64,000 bases of DNA, from positions 43,155 to 107,154 of the forward strand of contig NZ_JOCB01000093.1 in NCBI RefSeq assembly GCF_000718775.1. The letters are read 5' to 3'. The notes under the pieces are model-generated. The model was not told the DNA's origin. It worked only from the letters and a program-made list of their open reading frames with translations, and ran no database searches. Within the stretch, counting starts at the first letter, position 1. Each line of letters opens with the position of its first letter. Made by a program: the position numbers and the translations under genes. Source of the stretch: Streptomyces sp. NRRL S-31. GTDB lineage: Bacteria; Actinomycetota; Actinomycetes; Streptomycetales; Streptomycetaceae. Below, piece by piece: positions 38,786 through 46,706 of this stretch.

Positions 38786-39726
38786 TCGGGGGCGCTCCGC
38801 TGTGCGGAGGGATGCAGGTGCTTCGGCGGCCTGCCTTGCAGATCCTCCCACGCGGGCTCGCTCAACAAGCCGGCCTGGGAGGCGAATCCCACGATCTCCT
38901 GCCAGTCCTGGGCCTGCCCGTAGCGCTTCCCGTCGATCCTCACCTCACCCGCGGACGTCACATAGATCTTCGGAGACCAACTCGCGTAAAGCTCCAGGTA
39001 CTTCCTGCCCATGGGTGTGATGCGCACATACTCTTTGAGGCCGAGCCACTCGCCCTCCTTGGATTCGTACTTCTTCTTCATTCCGTTCAGCCCGGACGAA
39101 TCCATGGACGGTTTCACGTACCCGAGTGCTTGAAGGCGGTCCAGTTCCCGGTACATCGAGTCCTGGTACTGCGCGCGAGCGTCCTTCTCGTCCCCCGCCA
39201 GTTTTTCCAAGTGCCTTCGCTCATGGCAGGTGAGCAGACTGAGGACGGCCAACTGGAGTGACTGGACCCGGTTTTCGAGTTCCTTGATCCGCCATTTCGC
39301 CTTGAACGGGCCGAAGGAGAGCTCCTCCAGTGCTCCCGGGCTCGCCAGTGCGAGGAAGGCCAGGACCAGTACACCGAAAACCGCGATGACGGAGGTGACC
39401 AGGTTCTGGGTGTCTCTCATCGCGCTGACAACGAAGGTGTCCACGAGCATCGCGAAGAGCACGATCGCGAACACTGTCGTCAAGCCGCGAAGTACCCGGA
39501 CGGGCGTGATGATGTGACACATTCTCTCCTTGAGCGCGGACGGCGCTTTCCGGAGCTCGGTCGGCTTTTCGGCACCGGCTACCTTCTTGGGGATTCGGGC
39601 GGTTATCTCGACGTACCCGTGCCTGCCAAACATCGTCGACATCACCTCCCCGCACTGTCGGGCCGATAAATCACCAAGGCCGACAGAGGGATCTCGCAGC
39701 TTCAGTATTGCACTCCAGGCATTCAT
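38782..39726 (-). CDS. membrane protein with coiled coil and winged-helix-like region, unknown family
   Basis: The protein has 314 residues from ATG 39726. Two membrane helices occur near 78-100 and 110-130 (FAIVLFAMLVDTFVVSA, SVIAVFGVLVLAFLALA). A coiled-coil stretch follows (WRIKELENRVQSLQLAVLSL). The cytoplasmic part resembles a winged helix (MYRELDRLQALGYVKPSM, then GLKEYVRITPMGRKYLELYA). Codon 20 is TTA (39667-39669). An alternative start, ATG 39642 behind GGGGAGG, would leave that TTA outside the gene. The ATGA overlap couples it to the GH13 enzyme. The family is not recognised. Confidence 0.65.
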   Translation of the reverse strand: MNAWSAILKLRDPSVGLGDLSARQCGEVMSTMFGRHGYVEITARIPKKVAGAEKPTELRKAPSALKERMCHIITPVRVLRGLTTVFAIVLFAMLVDTFVVSAMRDTQNLVTSVIAVFGVLVLAFLALASPGALEELSFGPFKAKWRIKELENRVQSLQLAVLSLLTCHERRHLEKLAGDEKDARAQYQDSMYRELDRLQALGYVKPSMDSSGLNGMKKKYESKEGEWLGLKEYVRITPMGRKYLELYASWSPKIYVTSAGEVRIDGKRYGQAQDWQEIVGFASQAGLLSEPAWEDLQGRPPKHLHPSAQRSAPE

Positions 39727-39806
39727 CTGCTACGGCAACTCCAGCGCCAGGCCGCGTCCTTCTCGGCCTGGCTAAGCGCCCGCGTGCGTCTCACCCGGAG
39801 CCTGTT

Positions 39807-39818
39807 TGGTCTAGACCA
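39807..39818. promoter_or_regulatory. DasR-responsive element (dre)
   Basis: TGGTCTAGACCA is a perfect 12-bp palindrome identical to the core consensus of DasR operators. It lies 134 bp upstream of the monooxygenase start. A possible -10 (TACGAT, 39826-39831) follows closely, so bound DasR would block the promoter until amino sugars release it. Confidence 0.88.
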
Positions 39819-39951
39819 AGAGGGGTACGATTCGGTTGCCGCTCGTGACGTGCACATCACCAGCGGCTGGCGCCAAGAGAGTCATTGTCATGGGCATGCC
39901 TATCTCTGCCTCCGTGGGCAGGAGGGCGTGTCCCCCCATGAAGGAGTCGCC

Positions 39952-40467
39952 ATGAAGAACAAGAAGAGGCTGGCCGCCGTCATCGGCGCGGGAATCGCCC
40001 CGCTGGTGGCCGTGAGCCTGCCGGCCACCAGCGCGAGTGCGCACGGCTACATCTCCTCGCCCCCCAGTCGGCAGGCCCAGTGCGCCGCAGGCACCGTCTC
40101 CTGCGGTTCCATCAAGTACGAGCCGCAGAGTGTCGAAGGGTCGAAGGGCCTGATGAGTTGCAGCGGAGGGAACGCGGCCTTCGCCGAACTCGACAACGAC
40201 AGCAAGGGCTGGAAGGTCACCCCCGTCAGCCGCACGACCAGCTTCAACTGGCAGCTGACGGCACGGCACGCCACCAGTACCTGGCAGTACTACGCCGGCG
40301 GCCGGAAGATCGCCGAGTTCAACGACAACGGCGCCCAGCCGGGTGCGACCGTCACCCACCAGGTGAACTTCGGCAGCCTGACCGGCAGGCAGAAGGTGCT
40401 GGCGGTGTGGAACATCGCCGACACCGCCAACGCCTTCTACGCCTGCGTGGACGTGAACGTCAGCTGA
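39952..40467 (+). CDS. AA10 lytic polysaccharide monooxygenase (chitin/cellulose-binding)
   Basis: The protein has 171 residues. ATG 39952 follows AAGGAG. The signal peptide ends LPATSASA, so the mature protein begins with His (HGYISSPPSR, His31), the first half of the copper histidine brace. The second His is His106 in LTARHATSTWQYY. Conserved Cys pairs and the NAFYACVDVNVS end fit small single-domain AA10 proteins. By family it oxidatively cleaves chitin (or cellulose) outside the cell. The DasR site upstream favours chitin. Confidence 0.95.
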   Translation: MKNKKRLAAVIGAGIAPLVAVSLPATSASAHGYISSPPSRQAQCAAGTVSCGSIKYEPQSVEGSKGLMSCSGGNAAFAELDNDSKGWKVTPVSRTTSFNWQLTARHATSTWQYYAGGRKIAEFNDNGAQPGATVTHQVNFGSLTGRQKVLAVWNIADTANAFYACVDVNVS

Positions 40468-40499
40468 CACGACCGCCGACACCCGGTCCTTCCGGGTAC

Positions 40500-40529
40500 G
40501 GCCACCGGGGTGCTCCTTCCCCGGTGGCC
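40500..40529 (+). terminator. hairpin terminator after the monooxygenase gene
   Basis: A perfect 11-bp stem (40500-40510 with 40519-40529) and an 8-nt loop lie 32 bp past the stop. Confidence 0.7.
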
Positions 40530-40640
40530 ACTCGGTCGCCCTCCGTTCTCCCTGACCCTGCATCTCGACCCCGGAAACCGCCTTCCGCCGGACCGGCTCA
40601 CAGCGGCATCGCTGACGCCCGTGGCGGCTGTCGGAGATAT

Positions 40641-40715
40641 CGCTCGTGGATAAGTTCAGGGATAAAATCTCATCGAAACGGAGGGTAAATTGTGATAGGG
40701 TCCGCCTAGGAGGTG
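40641..40715 (+). promoter_or_regulatory. AT-rich promoter region of tap-tpg
   Basis: In a GC-rich setting this stretch is strikingly A/T-rich (GGATAAGTTCAGGGATAAAA and GGGTAAATTGTGATAGG). It ends in AGGAGGTGA before tap. The exact -35/-10 cannot be fixed by eye. Confidence 0.55.
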
Positions 40716-40719
40716 AGGC

Positions 40720-43011
40720 ATGCCGACGGAGGACGAGCTGTTCGCTGCCGTGGACGCACTGCTCGCCGGTGAACCGGAGATGCCCGGGCCCGCGGAGCGC
40801 GCGCGACTGCGCGAGGCGGCCGGAGTGACCCAGGCCCGGCTGGCTCAAGTGCTGCGCACGACGACGCAGACGGTGAAGAACTGGGAGGCCGGCCGCGCCG
40901 AACCGCGTCCCCCTCGCCGTCAGGCCTATCAGCGACTGCTCGACGGCTGGGCGGAGCGCTTCCCGGCCGGTCCCGAGCCTGCCCACCCCGTCAGCCCTGC
41001 CGTTCCCGAGGCGACGGTGCCCGGCCCGGGCGCCGGCCTGACCGCGCGGGCGCCCGGTCTGGCGGCGGCATCGGCGCCGACCCGCGCCCGATCCGGGACT
41101 CCGGCCGACACAGGCGCGGCCCCCGCGACCACGGCCGCGCCGGAGCGCGAGCACCCCCGGACCGCCTCCGCTCCCGGGGCCGCCGCGCCGCGTCCGGCGC
41201 GTACCGCCAGGAACGCGCCGACGTCGCGCCGCCCGGGTGCCGGAAAGAAGAGGGGTGCGGGCAACCCGGCAGGCGGGGAGGACGCGCGCTTCGAGAACGG
41301 CCCGCTCGCGGTCGTCGACGTCGACACCGACGGGCAGGTGCTGGCGTACTGCACCGGTGGCCTGGTCCTGGACGTGCCCGCCAAATCCCTCCCGGCCCTG
41401 GTGGAGTGGACGCTGAAGGAAGCGAAGCTGGGGCAGCCGAGGCTGTCCGGGCCGGGCAAGGACGCCGACCCGCTGCTCGTGCTCACCGAGGCCGCGTTGG
41501 AGCGCTACGGCCTTCCCGTCACCCTCACCCACGAGGAGCGGCTCGCCGGGCGGGTCCCGGAGGACCACAAGGTCGTCAAGCAGCTGGCGCGCGCGGAGTG
41601 GAAGCTGACCAAGCGCGGTTTCGGGCCGTGGGCGCGGATCTACCGGCCCGCCACCGGTTCGGAGCGGGCCTGCGTGCAGCTGTGCATCCCGTCCTGGCAC
41701 GCTCTGGACGCCCGGCACTGGGGCGAGGCCGGGCAGCTGCCGCCTGCGGAACTCGCCCGGATCCTCGGCGTGTACGCCTCCCGCGTGATGACACCCCGGG
41801 GCTCCACGGCCGTGACCGGACTGGAGCTGATGACCGCGCTGCACCCGCCGACCCGCGCTTCCGAACCGGACGCCGACGGCCGCCGGCACTCCGAGCACAA
41901 CCCCGGTTCGCTGGGCAAGGACCCGGTGGACTGCGCGCCGTGCGAGGCCCCCGACGGACACCCGCTGCTGGCGGACCTGCCGCGGTTCCACCTGCGCGGC
42001 CCGGCGGAGAGGCTGTTCGAGGAGGCGTACGACTGGGCGCGGCCGATGACCGACGCCGAGTGCACCCTGCGGCACCTGGTCGGCATCGACGTGAACATGG
42101 CCTTCGCCGCCGGCGCCAACGGCCTGGTCGTCGGGCTCGGCGCGCCCACGCACGTCAAGGCGCCGGTGTTCGACCCGAAGCTGCCCGGCTCCTGGCTGGT
42201 CGACCTCTCCCACGTGGACCTGTCGAAGGTGAAGGTCGGCAAGGAGTGGGTGGAGCTGGACGGCGGGCTGCTGCCCAGCCCCTTCACGCCCAGGGGTGAC
42301 CGCCCGGAAGGGCCGGCCTGGTATGCGACACCCACCGTCGCCTACGCCGTGGAGCTGGGCTACGAGGTCCGCCCGATCGAGGCGTACGTCCGCCACGAGA
42401 ACGGCCGCTACCTGGACGGCTGGTACCAGCGGCTGCGCGACGCCTACCTCGCCACGATGGCCGACCTCGGCGTCGGCGCCGACCTGCCGCCGGCCGACTT
42501 CCTCGCCGCGATGGACGGCTACCGGGAACGCGACCCGGAGCTGGCGATCGTCGCCTCGGCGATCAAGGCGACCGTGAAGGGCGGCCTCGGCAAGCTGCGG
42601 GAACGCCCGCGCGGCGAGGGCTGGCGGCCCGGCCGGCCGTGGCGTGCGCTGTCCCGTCCGACGTGGCGGCCGGACATCCGGGCGGCGGTCATCTCCCGCA
42701 CCCGGATCAACCTGCACCGCAAGATCGTCAAGCATGCGGCGTTCACCGGGCAGTACCCGGTCGCGATCCTGTCCGACTGCGTCGTCTACGCCGCCGGCGG
42801 ACCGAGCCCGCTGGACTTCCTGCCCTACCGGGACGGCAGGCCGCTGCCCGGCGGCTTCAAGCTCGGCGTCAACCCGGGCCTGGTCAAGCACGAGGGCACC
42901 CAGTCCGTGCTGTGGGGGGAGGAGGTCCGCGAGCGCTTCACCGCGCCGGAGCTGAACCTCGCCCGCTACATCAAGGACGGCACCGTCACCGACGCCGACA
43001 ACGGAGAGTAG
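40720..43011 (+). CDS. tap: telomere-associated protein Tap
   Basis: The protein has 763 residues. ATG 40720 follows AGGAGGTGA. The N-terminal XRE-like HTH (LREAAGVTQARLAQVLRTTT, VKNWEAGRAEPRPPRRQAYQ) is followed by an Ala/Pro linker (about 90-185). The long conserved Tap body comes next, with NGPLAVVDVDTDGQVLAYCT, LVGIDVNMAFAAGANGLVVG and RINLHRKIVKHAAFTGQYPV. Tap binds the 3' overhang of Streptomyces telomeres and recruits Tpg for end patching. The directly following tpg gene makes the call firm. It implies a linear replicon. Confidence 0.93.
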   Translation: MPTEDELFAAVDALLAGEPEMPGPAERARLREAAGVTQARLAQVLRTTTQTVKNWEAGRAEPRPPRRQAYQRLLDGWAERFPAGPEPAHPVSPAVPEATVPGPGAGLTARAPGLAAASAPTRARSGTPADTGAAPATTAAPEREHPRTASAPGAAAPRPARTARNAPTSRRPGAGKKRGAGNPAGGEDARFENGPLAVVDVDTDGQVLAYCTGGLVLDVPAKSLPALVEWTLKEAKLGQPRLSGPGKDADPLLVLTEAALERYGLPVTLTHEERLAGRVPEDHKVVKQLARAEWKLTKRGFGPWARIYRPATGSERACVQLCIPSWHALDARHWGEAGQLPPAELARILGVYASRVMTPRGSTAVTGLELMTALHPPTRASEPDADGRRHSEHNPGSLGKDPVDCAPCEAPDGHPLLADLPRFHLRGPAERLFEEAYDWARPMTDAECTLRHLVGIDVNMAFAAGANGLVVGLGAPTHVKAPVFDPKLPGSWLVDLSHVDLSKVKVGKEWVELDGGLLPSPFTPRGDRPEGPAWYATPTVAYAVELGYEVRPIEAYVRHENGRYLDGWYQRLRDAYLATMADLGVGADLPPADFLAAMDGYRERDPELAIVASAIKATVKGGLGKLRERPRGEGWRPGRPWRALSRPTWRPDIRAAVISRTRINLHRKIVKHAAFTGQYPVAILSDCVVYAAGGPSPLDFLPYRDGRPLPGGFKLGVNPGLVKHEGTQSVLWGEEVRERFTAPELNLARYIKDGTVTDADNGE

Positions 43012-43023
43012 GAGAGGGTGACG

Positions 43024-43581
43024 ATGACCCTGTTCGGGGACGGTCTGGAAGCCGCGGTACAGAAGGCGTTCACCCGCCCGGTGCCGAAGAGCGCGGGCGC
43101 GCAGATGCGCTACCTGGTCAGGCAGCTCAAGGGCACCCGCGCGGTCGCCCAGCTGCTGCGGATCTCCCAGCGCACCGTCGAGCGGTATGTGAAGGACCAG
43201 ATCAGGAAGCCCCGGCCGGAACTCGCCGCGCGCCTGGAGCGTGAGGTGAGGAAGCGCTGGCAGCCGCAGATCCGGGCCAGGGCCCGGCAGCGGGCGGCGA
43301 CGACCGGCGGCATCGTCATCGACACCCGCGCCCGTCTCGGCTACGACGCGCCGATCGGCTCGACCGACGACGCCCGTGTCCGGCACCTGACCGTCGCGCT
43401 CCCCCCGCAGTACGCCGCGCGTCTCTTCGACGCCCAGCAGGCCGGCGCCGGTGACCAGCAGTTGCAGCAGATCGCCGCCGAGGGACTCAAGGAGATGTAC
43501 TTCCAGGACAACGGCCGCCGCGCGGGCCAGCTGGAAGAAGTCCGCTTCACGGACGTCCAGCACGTGGAGTTCGATCTCTAG
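43024..43581 (+). CDS. tpg: telomere terminal protein Tpg
   Basis: The protein has 185 residues. ATG 43024 was chosen over GTG 43018 because GGAG lies 9 bp upstream and MTLFGDGLEAAVQKAFTRPV matches the family N-terminus. HTH-like region KGTRAVAQLLRISQRTVERY. Tpg is covalently attached to the 5' ends of linear Streptomyces replicons and primes end synthesis. Thr114 has been described as the priming residue in characterised Tpg, and residue 114 here is Thr (in IGSTDDARV). The gene follows tap by 12 bp, and its stop codon lies in the first of three 26-bp repeats. Confidence 0.95.
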   Translation: MTLFGDGLEAAVQKAFTRPVPKSAGAQMRYLVRQLKGTRAVAQLLRISQRTVERYVKDQIRKPRPELAARLEREVRKRWQPQIRARARQRAATTGGIVIDTRARLGYDAPIGSTDDARVRHLTVALPPQYAARLFDAQQAGAGDQQLQQIAAEGLKEMYFQDNGRRAGQLEEVRFTDVQHVEFDL

Positions 43582-43650
43582 CTCGGGCCCGGCACCGGGA
43601 TCTCTAGCTCGGGCCCGGCACCGCGATCTCCGGCTCGGGCCCGGCACCGA
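43573..43650. repeat. three 26-bp tandem repeats at the end of tpg
   Basis: Units at 43573-43598, 43599-43624 and 43625-43650 share GATCTC, then CTCGGGCCCGGCACCG. The first unit contains the tpg stop codon. Each unit holds the palindrome CGGGCCCG. It may act as a terminator or be a slippage product. Confidence 0.85.
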
Positions 43651-43791
43651 CATGGCGGCCCCGCCCCTGATCCCCGCCCTCGAACAGGCTTGAGCCGGCC
43701 CAGGGTGCGTACTCGTACCTCACCACTGCGGAACACCACCCGAAACACGAGCACCACACCGCACCACACCGCATCGCATTGGAGAGCACCC

Positions 43792-44835
43792 ATGCGCGCG
43801 ACCCTCATGTACGGCGCCGGCGATGTCCGCGTCGAGAACGTTCCCGATTCCGTCGTCAAGCTGCCCACCGACGCGCTGGTCCGCGTCACCGCGTCCTGTG
43901 TCTGTGGCAGTGATCTGTGGCCGTACGGTTCGATGAGGCCCGAGGACGGTCCCGTCCGGATGGGGCACGAGTTCATCGGCGTCGTCGAGGACACCGGCGC
44001 GGAGGTGACCACGGTCGAACGCGGTGACCTGGTCGTCGCGCCGTTCGCGATCTCGGACAACACCTGCGCGTTCTGCCGGGAGGGCCTGCACACCTCCTGC
44101 TCCCACCCGCAGGCCGGGTTCTGGGACGGCGAGCCGGAGGAGGGCGGTCAGGCGGAGGCGGTCCGCGTCCCGCTCGCCGACGGCACCCTGGTCAAGCTCC
44201 CCGTCGCCGCGGACTCGGCGCTCATACCGTCCCTGCTGACCCTCTCGGACGTCTTCGGCACCGGCTACCACGCCGCCGTGGCGGGCGGTGTCGACGGGCG
44301 CACCCGTGTCACCGTGATCGGGGACGGCGCGGTCGGTCTGCTGGCGGTCCTGTCGGCGAAGCGGCTCGGCGCGGAGCAGGTCATCCTCATGGGCCGCCAC
44401 CGGGCGCGTACCGACCTCGGGCGTGAGTTCGGTGCCACCGACGTCGTCTCCGCCCGTGGCGAGGAAGGTGTCGAGGCGGTCCGTGAGCTGACCGGCGGGG
44501 ACGGCACGCATGTGGTCCTGGAGGCCGTCGGCAACATGCCCGCCTATGAGCAGGCCCTCGGCGTGGTGCGCCGAGGAGGTGTGATCAGTCGCGTGGGTGT
44601 GCCGCAGTACGAGGAGGCACCGGTCGGTTTCGGCAGCCTGTTCCGGCACAACATCCGGCTGGCCGGAGGACCCGCGCCGGTCCGCGCGTACATCGAGGAG
44701 CTGATGCCCGACATCCTCGACGGCACGATCGAGCCGGGGAAGGTCTTCGACGCCACCACCGGCCTCGACGGCGTGCCGGCCGGCTACCGGGACATGGCCG
44801 ACCGCAAGACCCTGAAGGTCCTCGTCGAACCCTGA
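43792..44835 (+). CDS. zinc-dependent alcohol dehydrogenase (MDR family)
   Basis: The protein has 347 residues. ATG 43792 follows GGAG with a 7-nt spacer. The GroES-like domain has catalytic zinc ligands in CVCGSDLW and MGHEFIG, and a structural-zinc loop NTCAFCREGLHTSC with three visible Cys. Rossmann part: VTVIGDGAVGLLAVLSAKRL. By family it oxidises an alcohol or reduces an aldehyde with NAD(P); the substrate is unknown. It stands alone just past tpg. Confidence 0.92.
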   Translation: MRATLMYGAGDVRVENVPDSVVKLPTDALVRVTASCVCGSDLWPYGSMRPEDGPVRMGHEFIGVVEDTGAEVTTVERGDLVVAPFAISDNTCAFCREGLHTSCSHPQAGFWDGEPEEGGQAEAVRVPLADGTLVKLPVAADSALIPSLLTLSDVFGTGYHAAVAGGVDGRTRVTVIGDGAVGLLAVLSAKRLGAEQVILMGRHRARTDLGREFGATDVVSARGEEGVEAVRELTGGDGTHVVLEAVGNMPAYEQALGVVRRGGVISRVGVPQYEEAPVGFGSLFRHNIRLAGGPAPVRAYIEELMPDILDGTIEPGKVFDATTGLDGVPAGYRDMADRKTLKVLVEP

Positions 44836-44931
44836 CCCGCACAGCCGGAGGGTGCGGCTCGGCCCGCCCAACTCGGTCTGTGCCCGGCCGGCCATCTGGG
44901 CCCGGTTCCTCTTGTCACCACGGGGCGGCAC

Positions 44932-44949
44932 AAGGGCCCAACGGCCCTT
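44932..44949. promoter_or_regulatory. inverted repeat upstream of leader ORF and globin gene
   Basis: AAGGGCC, CAAC, GGCCCTT forms a 7-bp inverted repeat with a 4-nt spacer about 130 bp before the leader ORF, operator-like in size. It is not matched to a named regulator. A further hairpin (GCGCCTC with GAGGCGC, about 45014-45033) lies in the leader. Confidence 0.5.
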
Positions 44950-45075
44950 CTTACCAGGGACGTTGGGGCATATGTCCGTAGTGTCATACTGACCTGCGGT
45001 TTCTGTGGGCGTCGCGCCTCCCGGTCGAGGCGCCTGAGGGCCGTCACCCCTTCTTCGCTTCCTAGGAGTTCACCG

Positions 45076-45180
45076 ATGCCTCGACTGTTCTGCCAACCTC
45101 CGAGCGGCGCGCCGGTCCCCCCGGCCCCGTGCGCCGGGCGGGTTACCGGCATGGGCCGCGAGACGCGGACGGGGTGCTGA
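45076..45180 (+). CDS. 34-residue leader ORF before the globin-reductase gene
   Basis: ATG 45076 follows AGGAG with a 7-nt spacer, the best ribosome site in this region. The peptide begins MPRLFCQPPSGAPVPP, contains three Cys and ends in GC. Its TGA is two bases before the globin ATG, which has only a weak site of its own. Translational coupling or attenuation is likely. No homologue is recognised. Confidence 0.45.
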   Translation: MPRLFCQPPSGAPVPPAPCAGRVTGMGRETRTGC

Positions 45181-45182
45181 CC

Positions 45183-46562
45183 ATGAGTGCGAACGACCGG
45201 AGTTACCACACGCTTCTGGCCCGGCACGAGGCGATGCGACTGCGGCGTCGACTGCTCACCCCGGGGAACACCGCGGGCGCGGAGGGGCAGCCCCCGGCCG
45301 GAGAACCGTACGACGGCGGCGCCGACCAGCGGACCATCATGGACCACCTGGACCTGGTGGCCCCCTTCGAGGAGCTGATCACCCACCTCTACCAGGCACT
45401 GTTCACGCGGCATCCCTCGCTGCGATCGCTCTTCCCCGCCTCGATGGAATTCCAGAAGGCCCATCTCGCACGGGCGTTCTCATACCTGATCGAGCACTTG
45501 GACCGGCCCGACGACATCACCCGGACCTTCACCCAACTCGGCCGTGACCACCGCAAGCTCGGTCTGCTGCCGGCCCAGTACGCCGCGTTCGAGGCAGCGC
45601 TGTGCACAGCGCTGCGCATCCAGGCCGGCGAGCGCTGGCACGCGGAGCTGGAACAGGCGTGGGTGCGGATGCTGCGCCTCGGTGTGACGGCCATGGTGCG
45701 CGGCGCGGACGCGGCGCTGCACGAACCGCCCTGCTGGCGTGCCACGGTGACGGCACACCAGTTGCGTGGTCCGGACCTCGCGGTGCTCCGGCTGCGGCCG
45801 CACGAGACCTTCCGGTACCGCGCCGGGCAGTACGTCACGCTGGAGTCCGCGAGACTGCCGCACACCTGGCGCCCGTACTATCCGGCCGGCGCACCCGGCC
45901 AGGAGGAGCTGGAGTTCCATGTCCGCCGCACCGGGCCCGGCGGAGTGAGTGACGCCCTGGTGCGCCACACGTCGATCGGGGGCGAAGTGCGGATCGGGCC
46001 ACCGAAGGGGAACCTGACACTCGGAGACGAGCCGTTGGGGGATCTACGGCTGGTGGCCTGGGACACCGGCTGGGCCGCGATGAAGGCGCTGTTGCGGGAA
46101 CTGGACGCCCGAATGGGCATGGGATCGGAACACCGGGGCTGCGCGGTGCGGCTCCTCATGGGCGCCGGAACGCTGTCCGACCTGTACGACACCGACTACC
46201 TGACCACGTTCGCGAGTGGCCGCCCGTGGCTCACCGTGGTGCCGGTGATCGCGGGAGCCGCACCGGAGGGACGGACCCGTGACCGCCTGGTCCAGGCCGT
46301 GGCCGAGTGTCTCTCCCCGGTGGCCGGCCCCACCTTGGTGGCCGGACCGCCGACTGCCGTGAGCGCGGTGAAGGACGCCCTCGTCCGTGCCGGACTGCCG
46401 GCCGAACACCTCCGCCACGACCTGCCGTCGGCCGGAGCCCGGGACGAGCGAGGGAACGCGGCAGGGGCCGGCCCGGCCGGGAGGGCGGCACCCCCTGGAC
46501 AGCCGGTACGCGTCCTGTCCGCTGTCGCTCTGCGCGCCGGCCCGGCGCCCCTGCCGATGTGA
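45183..46562 (+). CDS. globin-reductase (divergent flavohemoprotein)
   Basis: The protein has 459 residues and starts at ATG 45183. It has an N-terminal extension of about 60 residues, then a globin domain with Tyr in THLYQALFTRHP, Gln in FQKAHLARA and proximal His in RDHRKLGLL. An FAD-type reductase region follows (YRAGQYVTLESARL), in which the usual RxYS motif reads RPYY. In the nucleotide-binding region the usual GGTG-like loop reads WDTGW. A disordered Ala/Pro/Gly tail of about 45 residues ends the protein. It resembles FHb-like proteins of actinobacteria whose role in NO or redox sensing is open. Confidence 0.8.
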   Translation: MSANDRSYHTLLARHEAMRLRRRLLTPGNTAGAEGQPPAGEPYDGGADQRTIMDHLDLVAPFEELITHLYQALFTRHPSLRSLFPASMEFQKAHLARAFSYLIEHLDRPDDITRTFTQLGRDHRKLGLLPAQYAAFEAALCTALRIQAGERWHAELEQAWVRMLRLGVTAMVRGADAALHEPPCWRATVTAHQLRGPDLAVLRLRPHETFRYRAGQYVTLESARLPHTWRPYYPAGAPGQEELEFHVRRTGPGGVSDALVRHTSIGGEVRIGPPKGNLTLGDEPLGDLRLVAWDTGWAAMKALLRELDARMGMGSEHRGCAVRLLMGAGTLSDLYDTDYLTTFASGRPWLTVVPVIAGAAPEGRTRDRLVQAVAECLSPVAGPTLVAGPPTAVSAVKDALVRAGLPAEHLRHDLPSAGARDERGNAAGAGPAGRAAPPGQPVRVLSAVALRAGPAPLPM

Positions 46563-46706
46563 TGCGCAGCCTGATCGCACAGCGCCGCCTGCCCCTCCCG
46601 TCCCCCCGGCGCACCCCCGGGTGCGCTCCGTACGAGAACGACGGCGTCCGGACGGACGGCGCACCGGCTCCGGGGGCGGAGGTGCCGACGCCGTGGTCCG
46701 CGTGCG

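Noticed and set aside
39811..43653. 1280-codon open frame on the minus strand opposite tap-tpg
   Set aside because: It is antisense to two clearly recognised genes, has no ribosome site and gives repetitive His/Arg/Gly-rich sequence. Long shadow frames are normal at this GC content.
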